This document shows, piece by piece, positions 1-10,070 of a stretch of 64,000 nucleotides of DNA. The notes beneath the pieces were generated by a model. The model was not told the DNA's origin, did not search any database, and worked only from the letters and a program-made list of their open reading frames with translations. Source of the DNA: Curtobacterium sp. MMLR14_010 (GTDB lineage Bacteria; Actinomycetota; Actinomycetes; Actinomycetales; Microbacteriaceae); assembly GCF_001865015.1 (NCBI RefSeq), contig NZ_MJGV01000021.1, forward strand, positions 1-64,000, read 5' to 3'. The position numbers and the translations under genes are program-made. Each line of letters opens with the position of its first letter. Within the stretch, counting starts at the first letter, position 1.

Positions 1-30
1 CGGTGCCAGCTGGCACCGGGCCTCCCGTCC
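1..30. terminator. Terminator hairpin cut by the left edge
   Basis: Positions 2-17 are a perfect 16-bp palindrome (GGTGCCAGCTGGCACC), followed by GCCTCCCGTCC at 20-30. The second part matches the right arm of hairpins found later in the window. The matching left arm would lie before base 1. It sits just past the fumC stop, so it probably ends the fumC transcript. Confidence 0.6.
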
Positions 31-52
31 GCCGTGGGCGTGCGCTGGTGCG

Positions 53-1510
53 CTAGTTGGGGTGGGTCATGCGGAGGACGTCGAGGGCCTCGTCGAGCTG
101 GGCCTCGGTCACCTCGCCCCGCTCGACGTGGCCGAGGGCCACGACGGCCTCGCGCACGGTGACGCCCTCGGCGACGGCGTACTTCGCGACCTTGGCGGCG
201 GCCTCGTAGCCGATCGCCCGGTTCAGCGGCGTCACGATGGACGGCGACGACTCCGCGAAGGCCCGGGCGCGTGCGAGGTCTGCCTGCAGCCCGTCGATCG
301 TCTTGTCCGCGAGGACGCGCGAGCTGTTCGCCAGCAGGCGGATGGACTCGAGCAGCGCCGTGCCCATGACGGGGATGGCGACGTTGAGCTCGAACGCACC
401 GGAGGCACCGGCCCAGGAGATCGTGGCGTCGTTGCCGATGACCCGCGCCGCGACCATCAGGGTGGCCTCGGGGATCACCGGGTTGACCTTGCCGGGCATG
501 ATCGAGGAGCCGGGCTGCAGGTCGGGGATGTGCAGTTCGCCGAGCCCCGTGTTGGGACCGGAGCCCATCCAGCGCAGGTCGTTGTTGATCTTCGTCAGGC
601 TGACCGCCAGCACCTTGAGCGCGCCGGAGGCCTCGACGAGGGCGTCTCGCGCACCCTGGGCCTCGAAGTGGTCGAGCGCCTCGGTGATCGGCAGGCCGGT
701 GTCCTCGGCGAGCTGCGCGATGACCTGCTGCGGGAAGCCCTTCGGGGTGTTGATGCCCGTGCCGACGGCCGTGCCGCCCAGCGGGACCTCGGCCACCCGG
801 GGGAGCGTGGCGTTGACGCGCTCGATGCCGAGCCGGACCTGGCGGGCGTACCCGCCGAACTCCTGCCCGAGGGTCACCGGGGTGGCGTCCATCAGGTGCG
901 TCCGACCGGACTTCACCGCGTCGGCCCACTCGACGGCCTTGCGCTCGAGCGACTCGGCGAGGTGCTCGAGCGCCGGCACCAGGGACCGGATGAGCGCGTC
1001 GGTCACGGCGACGTGGACCGAGGTCGGGAAGACGTCGTTCGAGGACTGCGACGCGTTGACGTGGTCGTTCGGGTGGACCGCGTCGCTGGCGACGTCGGAG
1101 GCGAGGGTCGCGAGGACCTCGTTCATGTTCATGTTCGACGAGGTGCCGCTGCCGGTCTGGTAGACGTCGACGGGGAACTGGTCGTGGTGCTCGCCCGCGA
1201 TGATCGTGTCGGCGGCCTGCTGGATCGCGTCGGCCACGCTGCCGTCGATGATCCCGAGCTGGCCGTTCACGATGGCCGCCGCACGCTTGATCCGTGCGAG
1301 GGCGACGATCTGCGCGGGCTCGAGGCCCGTGCCGGAGATCGGGAAGTTCTCGACGGCACGCTGCGTCTGTGCGCGGTAGAGCGCCGAGGCCGGCACGCGG
1401 ACCTCGCCCATGGTGTCGTGTTCGATCCGGTACTCGCCGGTGGTGTCGGGCGTCGTCACGGTCGTGGTGGTGGTCGCGGTGGTGTCGGTCGTCGCGGTGG
1501 TGTCGGTCAC
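53..1510 (-). CDS. fumC: Class II fumarate hydratase
   Basis: Iron-independent fumarase that interconverts fumarate and malate in the cytosolic TCA cycle. The 485-residue product carries the family signature [11 protein letters not shown] at about 334-344 and the substrate-loop motifs [12 protein letters not shown] (about 120-131) and [11 protein letters not shown] (about 201-211, with the conserved His). The GTG at 1510 is chosen because AGGAAGG lies 11 nt upstream and the conserved YRIEHDTMG block begins at residue 27. The first 25 residues are an unusual Thr-rich stretch. Reading could continue further upstream through GGTGGC repeats, but without a good start. The gene lies downstream of carbonic anhydrase on the same strand, with a 136-bp gap. 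Family assignment is secure; the exact N-terminus is less so. Confidence 0.95.
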   Translation of the reverse strand: MTDTTATTDTTATTTTTVTTPDTTGEYRIEHDTMGEVRVPASALYRAQTQRAVENFPISGTGLEPAQIVALARIKRAAAIVNGQLGIIDGSVADAIQQAADTIIAGEHHDQFPVDVYQTGSGTSSNMNMNEVLATLASDVASDAVHPNDHVNASQSSNDVFPTSVHVAVTDALIRSLVPALEHLAESLERKAVEWADAVKSGRTHLMDATPVTLGQEFGGYARQVRLGIERVNATLPRVAEVPLGGTAVGTGINTPKGFPQQVIAQLAEDTGLPITEALDHFEAQGARDALVEASGALKVLAVSLTKINNDLRWMGSGPNTGLGELHIPDLQPGSSIMPGKVNPVIPEATLMVAARVIGNDATISWAGASGAFELNVAIPVMGTALLESIRLLANSSRVLADKTIDGLQADLARARAFAESSPSIVTPLNRAIGYEAAAKVAKYAVAEGVTVREAVVALGHVERGEVTEAQLDEALDVLRMTHPN

Positions 1511-1646
1511 GTCGTCGTGGTCCTTCCTGGTGGTGCTGCCGGACGCGGTCACGTCCGGGAGGTGCTGCCGGTCGGGGTCACCGTCCGGGAGGTCGTGGCG
1601 CTGCACACCGGTGGCGGTGGCGGTGGCGGTGCCGTGGGTTCGGCGG

Positions 1647-2261
1647 TCAGGCGTCGCCCACGACGGTGTCGATCGTGACCTCGCCCGTCGCCAGGTCGTA
1701 GGTCGCGCCGACCACGGCCAACCTACCCTCGGCGATGGCGTCCGACACGGCTCCGGAGCGCTCGAGCACGGCGCGCAGCGTGGCCTCGAGGTGGGCGGCG
1801 CCGATGGCCTCCTGGGGGATGTCGGCGTCGGTGGTGCGGACGCGCTCGACGCTCGGGGCGATCGCGTCGACGAGGGCCTGCAGGTGCGGGGCCGGCACGG
1901 GTTCGCCGGACCGGGCAGCGGCGACGGCACCACACCGGGTGTGGCGGAGGACGACGACGAGCGGTGTGCCGAGTGCGACGACGGCGAACTCGATCGACCC
2001 GAGGACGACGTCGTCCACGATCTGTCCGGCGTTGCGGATGGCGAAGACGTCGCCGATGCCGGCGTCGAACACGTGCTCGAACGGCACGCGCGAGTCGGAG
2101 CAACCGAGGACCGTCGCGAAGGGCGCCTGGGAGCCCTCGAGCTCGGTGCGGCGCTGGGGGTCGATGCGGCCGGTGCGGCGCTTGTCGGCGGCGAAGCGGG
2201 CGTTGCCCTCGACGAGCAGACGGAGGGCCTCGGCGGGGGTGGACGCGGCGCGATCGGTCAT
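1647..2261 (-). CDS. Beta-class carbonic anhydrase
   Basis: Zinc enzyme that interconverts CO2 and bicarbonate in the cytosol. The 204-residue product has the beta-class zinc site: Cys54-x-Asp56-x-Arg58 (CSDSR), and His107 with Cys110 in RHTRCGAV. Length is normal for the family. The ATG at 2261 has GAGGAG 9 nt upstream, which rules out the longer in-frame extension. It lies 58 bp downstream of the DUF4245 gene and upstream of fumC on the same strand. It may supply bicarbonate for carboxylation reactions; that role is inferred from the family. Confidence 0.93.
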   Translation of the reverse strand: MTDRAASTPAEALRLLVEGNARFAADKRRTGRIDPQRRTELEGSQAPFATVLGCSDSRVPFEHVFDAGIGDVFAIRNAGQIVDDVVLGSIEFAVVALGTPLVVVLRHTRCGAVAAARSGEPVPAPHLQALVDAIAPSVERVRTTDADIPQEAIGAAHLEATLRAVLERSGAVSDAIAEGRLAVVGATYDLATGEVTIDTVVGDA

Positions 2262-2319
2262 GGGGTTCGGCTCCTCGGTGCTGCTGCGGGGGGTCGGGCT
2301 GGTTCGGGTGCTGATCGGT

Positions 2320-2958
2320 CTACGAGCTGAGCTGCTTCGCCACGGCACCGGCGACCGCGCGGAACGAGGCGTCGTCAGCGGTGCCGGCCAGCACGACGGT
2401 GTCCGTGCCGAACGTACCGACCAGCGAGTAGAGCTGGTTGCCGGCGTCCTGGCCTTCGTCGCGGCGGTCGTAGACGGTCCACTTGGTGCCGCCGATCGAG
2501 CGGGTGCCCGTGGCGCGGTGCTGGTCGAGCTGGTTCGCGACCCAGGTCGGGTTGGCGCGGATGCCCTGCTGCATGCCGATGTACTGCTTGTCGGGCGTCA
2601 GGAAGCCGACGGTCCAGACGTCCACCCCGTCGGCGGTCTTGTCCGTGTAGTCGGCGCGGTTCGAGGCGTAGCCCTTCGGCAGCACCGGCGCGGCCAGCGT
2701 CACCCCGGGGACGTCCGCCTGGTCGGCGACCTGGCGGTAGTCGACGTTGCGGTCCACGGTGCTGTCGGGTCGTGCGACGACAGCGACGAGGAACAGCACG
2801 ATGCCGAGCGACGCGATGAGCGCGAGCACGAGGTTGAACGCCGTCTGGTGCTCCTTGCGGGAGCGACGGGCGGTGTCCTTGCGGAGCCAGGTCTCCTCGG
2901 CGGTCTCGGGGCGACCGAGCTCGGCGACGATCGGGCGGCCGGTGTGCGGGTCGGTCAT
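2320..2958 (-). CDS. DUF4245-type membrane-anchored protein
   Basis: A 212-residue protein with a charged cytoplasmic N-terminus (1-38), one transmembrane segment at about 41-62 and an extracytoplasmic domain of about 150 residues. Its sequence, including [10 protein letters not shown] and [18 protein letters not shown], resembles actinobacterial DUF4245 proteins, whose function is unknown. The ATG overlaps the xseB stop by 4 bp (ATGA), so it is translationally coupled to xseB. The same small protein often follows exonuclease VII genes in actinobacteria, from memory. No catalytic motif is visible. Confidence 0.82.
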   Translation of the reverse strand: MTDPHTGRPIVAELGRPETAEETWLRKDTARRSRKEHQTAFNLVLALIASLGIVLFLVAVVARPDSTVDRNVDYRQVADQADVPGVTLAAPVLPKGYASNRADYTDKTADGVDVWTVGFLTPDKQYIGMQQGIRANPTWVANQLDQHRATGTRSIGGTKWTVYDRRDEGQDAGNQLYSLVGTFGTDTVVLAGTADDASFRAVAGAVAKQLSS

Positions 2959-3206
2959 CGGTCGGCGTCCCCGGACTCGGAGGCGGCACGGGCGGCGTCG
3001 AGTCGGGCGCGGGCACCGACGAGCCACTCCTCGCACCGGGCGGCGAGGGCTTCGCCGCGTTCCCAGAGCGTGAGGGAACGTTCGAGCGTGGCGGACCCCT
3101 GCTCGAGTTCGCCGACCACGCGCACGAGTTCGTCGCGGGCGGCCTCGTACGACAGGGACCGGACGTCGGACTGCTCGGCTGGTGCGGACTGCTCCTCGGT
3201 TGACAC
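2955..3206 (-). CDS. xseB: Exodeoxyribonuclease VII small subunit
   Basis: The 83-residue small subunit of exonuclease VII, which degrades single-stranded DNA. It has the typical helical core ([20 protein letters not shown] followed by [15 protein letters not shown]) and the usual length. The start is GTG at 3206. It lies 83 bp downstream of xseA, and its stop overlaps the start of the DUF4245 gene, so xseA, xseB and DUF4245 look like one operon. The N-terminal 15 residues are acidic and variable. Confidence 0.93.
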   Translation of the reverse strand: MSTEEQSAPAEQSDVRSLSYEAARDELVRVVGELEQGSATLERSLTLWERGEALAARCEEWLVGARARLDAARAASESGDADR

Positions 3207-3289
3207 GTCTCGATCCTACCGAGGGTCCACTGACGCCACCGTGTCCGGGGTGCGCCTGTGGAGAACGTCGTTCGGCGTCGTCACGCTGC

Positions 3290-4528
3290 TCAGCCCTCGC
3301 CGTCCGGGCCGGGGCCTTCGGCGGTCAGCGTGCCGGCCGCGGTGCCGGCGCCGAGCGTGACGCGGACGTCCGTGGTGCCGTCGAGGTCCGCCGCCGCTCG
3401 CACGACCGCGCCGTCGCCCGTCTGGACGATGGCGTAGCCGCGGCGCAGGGTGTCGCGGGGGGAGAGCGCCCGGAGTCGGCCGGTGAGGTGGCCGACGTCC
3501 GAGTGCGACCGCTCGATGCGGCGGTCGAGCAGCTCGCGCGCCCGGGAGAGGTCGCGCGCCACTTCTTCGGCGCGGGTGTCGACGAGCCAGGCGGTGGACG
3601 CGAGCGCCGGACGCGAGCGCAGGGCAGCGATGCGGTCGGCCTCGACCGACAGGGTGTGCGAGAGCCGGAGCCCGATCCGGGCACGGGCCTGGCGGACGTT
3701 CGCGAGCTCCTCGGCGACGTCGGGGACCACGCGCTTGGCGGCGTCCGTCGGGGTGGAGGCGCGGAGGTCGGCGACCTCGTCGAGGATGGGCCGGTCGGCC
3801 TCGTGCCCGATGGCGGAGACGATCGGCGTGGTGGCCGCGGCTGCCGCACGGACGAGGCCCTCGTCGCTGAAGCCGAGCAGGTTCTGGAAGTCGCCACCGC
3901 CGCGGGCGATGATGATGACGTCGACCTCGGGGTCGGCGTCGAGCTCCTGGATCGCCGCGGTGACCTCACCGACGGTGCGGTCGCCCTGCACCGCGGTGTG
4001 GACGGTGCGGAACTCGACGTGCGGCCACCGCAGTTGGGCGTTCCGCTTGACGTCCTTCTCAGCGTCCGAGTCCTTGCCCGTGATCAGGCCGATGCGGTGC
4101 GGCAGGAACGGCAGTCGCCGCTTGCGGGAGACGTCGAACAGGCCCTCCTCGGCCAGGGTCCGGCGGAGACGTTCGAGTCGTTCGAGCAGGTCACCGAGCC
4201 CGACGTGCTTCATCTCGACGACCTGCATCGTCAGGGAGCCGCCCTTGACCCAGTAGTTCGGCTTGACCGCCGCGACCACCCTGGCCCCCTGCTTGAGGTC
4301 GGCGGGCACGCGGGCGCGGACGCTCGACCAGATCGAGAACGACACCGTGGCGTCGACCTCGAGGTCCTTGAGCTTGCCGTAGACGTTGCCGCCCGCGACG
4401 TTCCACTGGGTGATCTCGCCCTCGATCCAGGCGGTGCCGAGGCGGTCGATCCAGTCCCGCAGCTTCGCGCCGAGCAGCGCGACCGGCCACGGATTGTCGG
4501 CCGTCGGTGGGCCCTGTTCGATCGCCAT
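3290..4528 (-). CDS. xseA: Exodeoxyribonuclease VII large subunit
   Basis: Catalytic subunit of exonuclease VII, a cytosolic ssDNA exonuclease used in repair and recombination. The 412 residues comprise an N-terminal OB-fold (about 14-110), the catalytic domain starting around [14 protein letters not shown] and containing the [13 protein letters not shown] and [10 protein letters not shown] blocks, then a long helical region and a C-terminal RGYAIVQ strand. The ATG at 4528 is chosen because a strong AGGAGGAG lies just upstream. A longer in-frame extension upstream has no ribosome binding site and runs into the ispH promoter. It is divergent from ispH. Confidence 0.95.
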   Translation of the reverse strand: MAIEQGPPTADNPWPVALLGAKLRDWIDRLGTAWIEGEITQWNVAGGNVYGKLKDLEVDATVSFSIWSSVRARVPADLKQGARVVAAVKPNYWVKGGSLTMQVVEMKHVGLGDLLERLERLRRTLAEEGLFDVSRKRRLPFLPHRIGLITGKDSDAEKDVKRNAQLRWPHVEFRTVHTAVQGDRTVGEVTAAIQELDADPEVDVIIIARGGGDFQNLLGFSDEGLVRAAAAATTPIVSAIGHEADRPILDEVADLRASTPTDAAKRVVPDVAEELANVRQARARIGLRLSHTLSVEADRIAALRSRPALASTAWLVDTRAEEVARDLSRARELLDRRIERSHSDVGHLTGRLRALSPRDTLRRGYAIVQTGDGAVVRAAADLDGTTDVRVTLGAGTAAGTLTAEGPGPDGEG

Positions 4529-4630
4529 CGTGCTCCTCCTGCTGGTGCGGTCCCCATGGTGCCGGAGACCGCTGACGATCGGGCCGTCGACGGCCGATCG
4601 CGCGCCCAGCCGGTGTCGGTCCCGCTCACC

Positions 4631-4636
4631 TATCAT
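4631..4636 (+). promoter_or_regulatory. -10 box of leaderless ispH promoter
   Basis: TATCAT ends 7 nt before the GTG start of ispH. There is no room for a leader with a ribosome binding site, so the transcript probably begins at or near the start codon. Confidence 0.55.
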
Positions 4637-4643
4637 CGGGGAC

Positions 4644-5708
4644 GTGACGATCACCAACGGCCACTCGGTCCCGCTCGCTCCGCCGCGCAGCCCAGCGCCG
4701 CGCGGTCGTCTGCGGAACGACCCGGTCGCCGGCGCGAAGAAGGTCCTGCTCGCGGCCCCGCGCGGCTACTGCGCCGGTGTCGACCGCGCGGTGATCGCCG
4801 TCGAGAAGGCCCTCGAGCAGTACGGCGAACCGGTCTACGTGCGCAAGCAGATCGTCCACAACGTGCACGTCGTGTCGACGCTCGAACAACGCGGCGCGGT
4901 CTTCGTCGACGACGTGGACGAGGTCCCGCGCGGGTCCCACGTCGTCTTCAGCGCGCACGGCGTCTCGCCCGCGGTCGTCGCCGGTGCGGCCGCCCGTGAC
5001 CTGCACGCCATCGACGCCACCTGCCCCCTGGTCACGAAGGTCCACCGCGAGGCCACCCGGTTCGCGAAAGCCGAGCGCACCATCATCCTGATCGGCCACA
5101 CCGGTCACGAAGAGGTCGAGGGCACCATGGGCCACGCGCCCGATCGCACCATCCTCGTGAACGGCCCGGCCGACGTCGCCTCCTTGACCGTGGACGACCC
5201 CGACAACCTCGTCTGGTTGTCCCAGACCACGCTGAGCGTCGACGAGACGATGGAGACCGTGCGGCTCCTGCGCGAGCGGTTCCCGACCATCGAGAACCCG
5301 CCGTCGGACGACATCTGCTACGCCACCCAGAACCGGCAGGTCGCGATCAAGAAGGTCGCACCACAGGCCGACCTCGTCATCGTCGTCGGGTCCGCGAACT
5401 CCTCGAACAGCGTGCGCCTCGTCGACGTGGCGCTCGAGTACGGAGCCACGGCAGCGCACCGCGTGGACTACGCCGAGGAGATCCAGCAGGAGTGGCTCGA
5501 CGGCGTGCAGACCGTCGGGGTCACCAGCGGCGCCTCGGTGCCCGAGGAACTCGTGCACGAGGTCCTCGAGCAGCTGGCCGACGCCGGGTACGGCAGCGTG
5601 GAGGAGGTCGTCACGGCGCACGAGGACCTGATGTTCTCGCTCCCCAAGGAACTCCGCACCGACGGATCGGGCAACGCCACGCGCGGGCTCGGCGGGCGGC
5701 GCCGATGA
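4644..5708 (+). CDS. ispH: 4-hydroxy-3-methylbut-2-enyl diphosphate reductase
   Basis: Last enzyme of the MEP isoprenoid pathway. It reduces HMBPP to IPP and DMAPP with a [4Fe-4S] cluster. The 354-residue product has the three cluster cysteines at Cys43 ([11 protein letters not shown]), Cys127 ([11 protein letters not shown]) and Cys225 ([11 protein letters not shown]), plus the [12 protein letters not shown] active-site block. The first 30 residues are a variable extension. The GTG at 4644 fits a leaderless start, since TATCAT ends 7 nt upstream. The stop overlaps the start of the next gene (ATGA). It is divergent from xseA with a 115-bp gap. Confidence 0.95.
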   Translation: MTITNGHSVPLAPPRSPAPRGRLRNDPVAGAKKVLLAAPRGYCAGVDRAVIAVEKALEQYGEPVYVRKQIVHNVHVVSTLEQRGAVFVDDVDEVPRGSHVVFSAHGVSPAVVAGAAARDLHAIDATCPLVTKVHREATRFAKAERTIILIGHTGHEEVEGTMGHAPDRTILVNGPADVASLTVDDPDNLVWLSQTTLSVDETMETVRLLRERFPTIENPPSDDICYATQNRQVAIKKVAPQADLVIVVGSANSSNSVRLVDVALEYGATAAHRVDYAEEIQQEWLDGVQTVGVTSGASVPEELVHEVLEQLADAGYGSVEEVVTAHEDLMFSLPKELRTDGSGNATRGLGGRRR

Positions 5709-6394
5709 GCGCGCGGGGCGACTGGACGTCCGCACCTGACCGCGACCGCGGGGTCCCGCCGCAGGTGGCCGGCACGGACGCCGGCGCTGCGGGCGCGTCC
5801 GACTCCCGGCCGCAGGGCCGTCCGGCACCGCAGTACGGCGAGTACGCCCCCGAGGGCTGGGTGAACCCGGTCCTCGTCGAGCAGGAACGCCTCGAGCGGC
5901 AGCAGGCGGAACGCGACCGTCCCGAACAGCAGCAGCCCGCGTCGCGGACCACGAACGCCAAACGCCCCGAGACGCGCGACGGTCGTGCTCCGGCAGCTGC
6001 CGGCACGCCCGTCGCCGCGCGCTTCGGTGCGTCGCCGGCGGACTTCCTGCTCACGGTGATGCTGCTCGCCTTCGGGCTCGTCTCGGTGCTGCAGTCGCTG
6101 GCCTTCCGCTCGGTCGCCGCCGACCTGGCCCGGGAACTCGAACTCCGCTACACCGAGATGTCAGACCCCGGCGCCCTGGTGGGCGCGGCGCTCGTCAGCG
6201 CGATCGGTGGACTCGTGGTCTACGTGCTCGTCGCGTGGTGGTCGCTCGTGCGGCTGCGCACCCGGAGGCGCACGGTCTGGGTCCCGCTGCTCGGCGGGCT
6301 CGTCGCGTCGGTCCTGACGCTGTCGGCGTTCCTCACCGTGATGCTGCAGGACGACCGATTCGTCGCCTGGGTCATGCAGAACGCGGGCGGCTGA
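5705..6394 (+). CDS. DUF6264-like membrane protein
   Basis: A 229-residue protein coupled to ispH through an ATGA overlap. The first 110 residues are polar, Gln/Pro-rich and probably disordered, with a [14 protein letters not shown] motif. Three hydrophobic segments follow, at about 117-137, 158-183 and 190-214. The motif and layout resemble Microbacteriaceae proteins labelled DUF6264, but that label is from memory. Function is unknown. Coupling with ispH suggests co-expression rather than a shared pathway. Confidence 0.7.
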   Translation: MSARGDWTSAPDRDRGVPPQVAGTDAGAAGASDSRPQGRPAPQYGEYAPEGWVNPVLVEQERLERQQAERDRPEQQQPASRTTNAKRPETRDGRAPAAAGTPVAARFGASPADFLLTVMLLAFGLVSVLQSLAFRSVAADLARELELRYTEMSDPGALVGAALVSAIGGLVVYVLVAWWSLVRLRTRRRTVWVPLLGGLVASVLTLSAFLTVMLQDDRFVAWVMQNAGG

Positions 6395-6447
6395 CGCCGA
6401 CCACGCCGGCGGCACCGAGACCCGCTGACGCGCGGGCCCGGTGACGC

Positions 6448-7710
6448 TCAGCCGGCGAGGAACGCGGCGACGGCTCCGTGCAGTGCGGCGAGGTCCTCGA
6501 CGTGGACCAACTCACGGACGGAGTGCATCGACAGCAGTCCGACGCCGATGTCCACCGTCGGGATGCCGAGCCGTGTCGCCGCGATCGGTCCGATGGTCGA
6601 CCCACCCGGGATCGTGTTGACGTTCACGAACGGCTGGTACGTCACGCCGGCGGCGTCGCAGGCAGCGGCGAACACGGCCTCGCCCTTCGCCTCGGTCATG
6701 TAGCGCTGGTTCGCGCTGATCTTCAGCAGCGGACCACCGCCCGGGCGCGGGCGGTTCGTCGGGTCGTGCTTCTCGGAGTAGTTGGGGTGGACCAGGTGCC
6801 CGGCGTCGCTCGAGAGCAACCACGAGGCCCGGAACGCCCGCGCGGCCTCGGACCGGGTGGCGCCGAGGCCCTCCTGAACGCGGCCGAGGACGTCCTCGAG
6901 GAACGGCCCGCCGGCACCGGACGGCGTCGCCGACCCGACTTCCTCGTGGTCGAACGCCGCGAAGACCGGGATGTGGTCGCCGTCCGCGGGAGCGTCGACG
7001 ATGCCACGGAGTCCGGCGTGCACGCTCGTCAGGTTGTCCATCCGACCCGAGGCCAGGAACGAGCCGTCGATGCCGACCCGGGCGGGCGCCTGCGTGTCGG
7101 CGAGGAAGAGGTCCCACGACACGGCCGTCTCGCCGACCCGGCCACGGAGCCACGCGAGGGCGTCGACCCCGCCGGCGGTCGTGCCGTCGGTCCCGACCAC
7201 GGGGAGCGTGTGCCGCTGCCGGTCGATCTCGGCGCCGGCGTTGACCCCGCGGTCGAGGTGGATGGCCAGGTTCGGGATGCGCGCCACCGCGTCGGTGTCG
7301 AGGAGCGTGATCGTGCCGTCCGCGTGCACGACCCGTCCGGCGATGCGGAGGTCGCGGTCGAACCAGGTCGACAGGATCGGGCCGCCGTAGACCTCGACGT
7401 TGAGCTGTTCCCAGCCGCCGACCCGGACGACGGGGTTCGGCTTGAGGCGGAACCCGGGGGAGTCGGTGTGGGCGCCGAGGATGCGGAACGGCGTCGTCGC
7501 GGTGGCCCCGGCGGGGAGCCGCCACGCGATGACGGCGCCGTCCCGCATGACGACGTGGGCGCCGGGCTCGGTCGGCCAGGCGTCGCGCTCGTCGAGCTCG
7601 GTGAACCCGGCGGCGACGAGCCGGTCACGGGTCACGGCGGCGGCGTGGAACGCCGTCGGCGACTCGGTGACGAAGTGGGCGAACTCGGAGGCGATGGCGT
7701 CGACGGTCAC
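6448..7710 (-). CDS. M18 family aminopeptidase
   Basis: A 420-residue cytosolic metallo-aminopeptidase of the M18 (aspartyl aminopeptidase/PepC) family that removes N-terminal residues from peptides. Metal-site motifs are visible: HTDSPG (His81), HLDRGVN, FDHEEVGS and the C-terminal SMHSVREL. Length fits the family (about 420-430). The start is GTG at 7710; the upstream bases show no clear ribosome binding site. It converges with the DUF6264-like gene over 53 bp that contain only weak hairpins. Confidence 0.93.
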   Translation of the reverse strand: MTVDAIASEFAHFVTESPTAFHAAAVTRDRLVAAGFTELDERDAWPTEPGAHVVMRDGAVIAWRLPAGATATTPFRILGAHTDSPGFRLKPNPVVRVGGWEQLNVEVYGGPILSTWFDRDLRIAGRVVHADGTITLLDTDAVARIPNLAIHLDRGVNAGAEIDRQRHTLPVVGTDGTTAGGVDALAWLRGRVGETAVSWDLFLADTQAPARVGIDGSFLASGRMDNLTSVHAGLRGIVDAPADGDHIPVFAAFDHEEVGSATPSGAGGPFLEDVLGRVQEGLGATRSEAARAFRASWLLSSDAGHLVHPNYSEKHDPTNRPRPGGGPLLKISANQRYMTEAKGEAVFAAACDAAGVTYQPFVNVNTIPGGSTIGPIAATRLGIPTVDIGVGLLSMHSVRELVHVEDLAALHGAVAAFLAG

Positions 7711-7776
7711 CCGACCATGGTGGCACGGGCCGCGCCCTGCGGACGCGACCCGGCCCTCCAGGCGGTGTGCGGTGGG

Positions 7777-8805
7777 TCAGCTCTGGCTGTGTCCGGCGGA
7801 ACCGAGGACCGTCGCGGCCTCGCCCACGCGGGCGGCCATGGCGGTCTCGGCGACCTTGCCCCAGGCGCGGGGGTCGTACTGCTTCTTGTTGCCGACCTCG
7901 CCGTCGAGCTTCAGGACGCCCTCGTAGTTGCTGAACATCGTCCCGGCGATCGAGCGCGTGAACGCGTACTGCGTGTCCGTGTCGATGTTCATCTTGATGA
8001 CGCCGTTGCGGACGGCCTCGTGGATCTCGTCGTCGGTCGAGCCGGAGCCGCCGTGGAAGACGAGGTCGAGGGGGTTCTCGCCGGTGCCGTGCTTCGCGGC
8101 GACCGCTGCCTGGATCTCACCGAGGAGCTCCGGACGCAGCTTCACGTTGCCCGGCTTGTAGACGCCGTGCACGTTGCCGAAGGTGAGGGCGGCGATCCAG
8201 CGGCCCTTGTCCCCGAGGCCGAGCGCGTCGACGACCCGCTCGACGTCGCCCGAGGTCGTGTAGAGGGCGTCGTTGGTGCCCTCGTGCTCGACGCCGTCCT
8301 CTTCGCCGCCGACGACGCCGATCTCGACCTCGAGGATGGCGTTGATGTTGCGGGTCTTCTCGATCATCGTGCGGGCGATCTCGATGTTCTCGTCGAGCGG
8401 CACGGCCGAGCCGTCCCACATGTGCGACTGGAAGATCGGGTTGCGGCCGTGGCGGACCTCTTCCTCGCTCGCCGCGATGAGCGGGAGGACGAAGCCGTCG
8501 AGGGCGTCCTTCGGGCAGTGGTCCGTGTGGAGCGCGACGGTGATCGGGTAGTTCTTGGCGACCTCGTGCGCGAACGCCGCCATGGCGAGGGCTCCGGCGG
8601 CACGGTTCTTCACGGTCTGGCCGGCGAAGTAGTCGGCACCACCCGTCGTCACCTGGATGATGCCGTCCGACCCGGCCTCGGTCAGGCCCTGGAGGACCGC
8701 GTTGATGGTCTGCGACGAGGACACGTTGACCGCGGGGTAGGCGAACTTGCCGGCCTTCGCGCGGTCGATCATCTCGGCGTACTGTTCCGGCGTTGCGATG
8801 GGCAC
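7777..8805 (-). CDS. fba: Class II fructose-bisphosphate aldolase
   Basis: Zinc-dependent aldolase of glycolysis and gluconeogenesis that cleaves fructose-1,6-bisphosphate to DHAP and glyceraldehyde-3-phosphate. The 342-residue product has the zinc site in TVALHTDHCPKD, the ILEVEIGVVGGEEDG block and HGGSGSTDDE, typical of the FbaA (long class II) type. The GTG at 8805 is chosen because GGAG lies 5 nt upstream. It is divergent from glpX, the reverse gluconeogenic step, across 128 bp, so the two promoters share one short region. Confidence 0.95.
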   Translation of the reverse strand: MPIATPEQYAEMIDRAKAGKFAYPAVNVSSSQTINAVLQGLTEAGSDGIIQVTTGGADYFAGQTVKNRAAGALAMAAFAHEVAKNYPITVALHTDHCPKDALDGFVLPLIAASEEEVRHGRNPIFQSHMWDGSAVPLDENIEIARTMIEKTRNINAILEVEIGVVGGEEDGVEHEGTNDALYTTSGDVERVVDALGLGDKGRWIAALTFGNVHGVYKPGNVKLRPELLGEIQAAVAAKHGTGENPLDLVFHGGSGSTDDEIHEAVRNGVIKMNIDTDTQYAFTRSIAGTMFSNYEGVLKLDGEVGNKKQYDPRAWGKVAETAMAARVGEAATVLGSAGHSQS

Positions 8806-8920
8806 GTGATCTCCTTCGACTTCGGTGATGTCCGCACCGATCGTAGTCAGCCGGTCTGGAGTGTGACCCGGGCGACGGTGCACGTCCGTCCGCTGAGCGG
8901 GTCGGGGTGCCTGCGCTCGG

Positions 8921-8926
8921 TAGGCT
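8921..8926 (+). promoter_or_regulatory. -10 box of leaderless glpX promoter
   Basis: TAGGCT followed by 7 nt and the GTG start of glpX. No ribosome binding site fits, so a leaderless transcript is likely. Confidence 0.55.
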
Positions 8927-8933
8927 GCAGGAC

Positions 8934-9923
8934 GTGACTCCCACCACTGAGACCGGATCCCTCTTCCTGCAGCCCGACCGCAACCTGGCCCTCGAACTCG
9001 TCCGCGCGACCGAGGCCGCCGCGATCCGCGCGCAACCGTGGGTCGGTCGGGGCGAGAAGAACCTCGCGGACGGTGCCGCCGTCGACGCGATGCGCAAGTT
9101 CCTCGGCACGGTCAACTTCGACGGCGTGGTCGTCATCGGCGAGGGCGAGAAGGACAACGCCCCGATGCTCTACAACGGCGAGCACGTCGGCAACGGCCAC
9201 GGCCCGGCCTGCGACATCGCGGTCGACCCGATCGACGGCACCTCGCTGACCGCTGCCGGCCGCCAGAACGCCATCTCCGTGATGGCCGTCTCCGACCGCG
9301 GCTCGATGTACGACCCCTCGGCCGTGTTCTACATGGACAAGATCGCCGCCGGACCCGAGGGCCGCGGTGTCCTCGACCTCGAGAAGCCGATCGGCGACAA
9401 CATCCGCGCACTGGCGAAGGCCAAGGGCAAGGACCTCGAGGACATGGTCGTCGCCGTGCTCGACCGTCCGCGCCACGACGAGCTCATCCGGGCCATTCGT
9501 GCCACGGGCGCCGGCACCCGCCTGCTGCTCGACGGTGACGTCGCCGGTGGCATCGCGGCGGCCCTGCCCGGCTCGAACATCGACATGTGCGTCGGCGTCG
9601 GCGGCACGCCCGAGGGCATCATCACCGCGTGCGCGATCAAGGCGCTCGGCGGGGTGCTCCTCGGCAAGCTCCAGCCGAAGGACGACGAGGAGCGCGAGCG
9701 CGCCATCGCCGCCGGCCACGACCTCGACAAGGTCCTGGACCAGGACGACCTGGTCACGGGTGACAACACGTTCTTCGTCGCGACGGGTGTCACGGACGGC
9801 GTGCTCGTCGACGGTGTCCGCCGCTCGCGTGGCGTCATCCACACCGACTCGCTGGTGCTCCGGTCGCGCTCGAACACGATCCGTCGCATCCAGGCGGACC
9901 ACCGCGCCGAGAAGTGGTTCTGA
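8934..9923 (+). CDS. glpX: Class II fructose-1,6-bisphosphatase
   Basis: GlpX-type phosphatase that hydrolyses fructose-1,6-bisphosphate to fructose-6-phosphate in gluconeogenesis. It is the usual FBPase of actinobacteria. The 329-residue product shows [15 protein letters not shown] and [10 protein letters not shown] (metal and phosphate site) and [14 protein letters not shown]. The start is GTG at 8934, just after a TAGGCT box with 7 nt between, so it is probably leaderless. It is divergent from fba, and a strong hairpin follows the stop. Confidence 0.95.
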   Translation: MTPTTETGSLFLQPDRNLALELVRATEAAAIRAQPWVGRGEKNLADGAAVDAMRKFLGTVNFDGVVVIGEGEKDNAPMLYNGEHVGNGHGPACDIAVDPIDGTSLTAAGRQNAISVMAVSDRGSMYDPSAVFYMDKIAAGPEGRGVLDLEKPIGDNIRALAKAKGKDLEDMVVAVLDRPRHDELIRAIRATGAGTRLLLDGDVAGGIAAALPGSNIDMCVGVGGTPEGIITACAIKALGGVLLGKLQPKDDEERERAIAAGHDLDKVLDQDDLVTGDNTFFVATGVTDGVLVDGVRRSRGVIHTDSLVLRSRSNTIRRIQADHRAEKWF

Positions 9924-9975
9924 TCCGCAGGGTCTGACCGCGGCAGGGTCTCAGCGCCCGATCGCGCCCCCGTGT

Positions 9976-10011
9976 GGACATCGCGCCCCGGTCCGCCGGG
10001 GCGCGATGTCC
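9976..10011. terminator. Bidirectional terminator between glpX and rmuC
   Basis: A perfect 16-bp stem (9976-9991 with 9996-10011) closes a TCCG tetraloop between the converging ends of glpX and rmuC. There is no U-run, which is common in high-GC actinobacteria. It is placed to serve both strands. Confidence 0.75.
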
Positions 10012-10070
10012 GTCACGGGGCGCAACAGCGGGCACTCCCGCGGTGCACCGGCGACTCGCAGCGCGGCGCG

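Noticed and set aside
62-1678. Long plus-strand open frame opposite fumC (538 codons)
   Set aside because: It mirrors fumC, is full of Arg/Gly/Val runs and has no family motif. Such antisense frames are expected at this GC content and occur opposite most genes here.
9924-9975. GCAGGGTCT repeats after glpX
   Set aside because: Only two short imperfect copies, with no structure beyond the terminator that follows.
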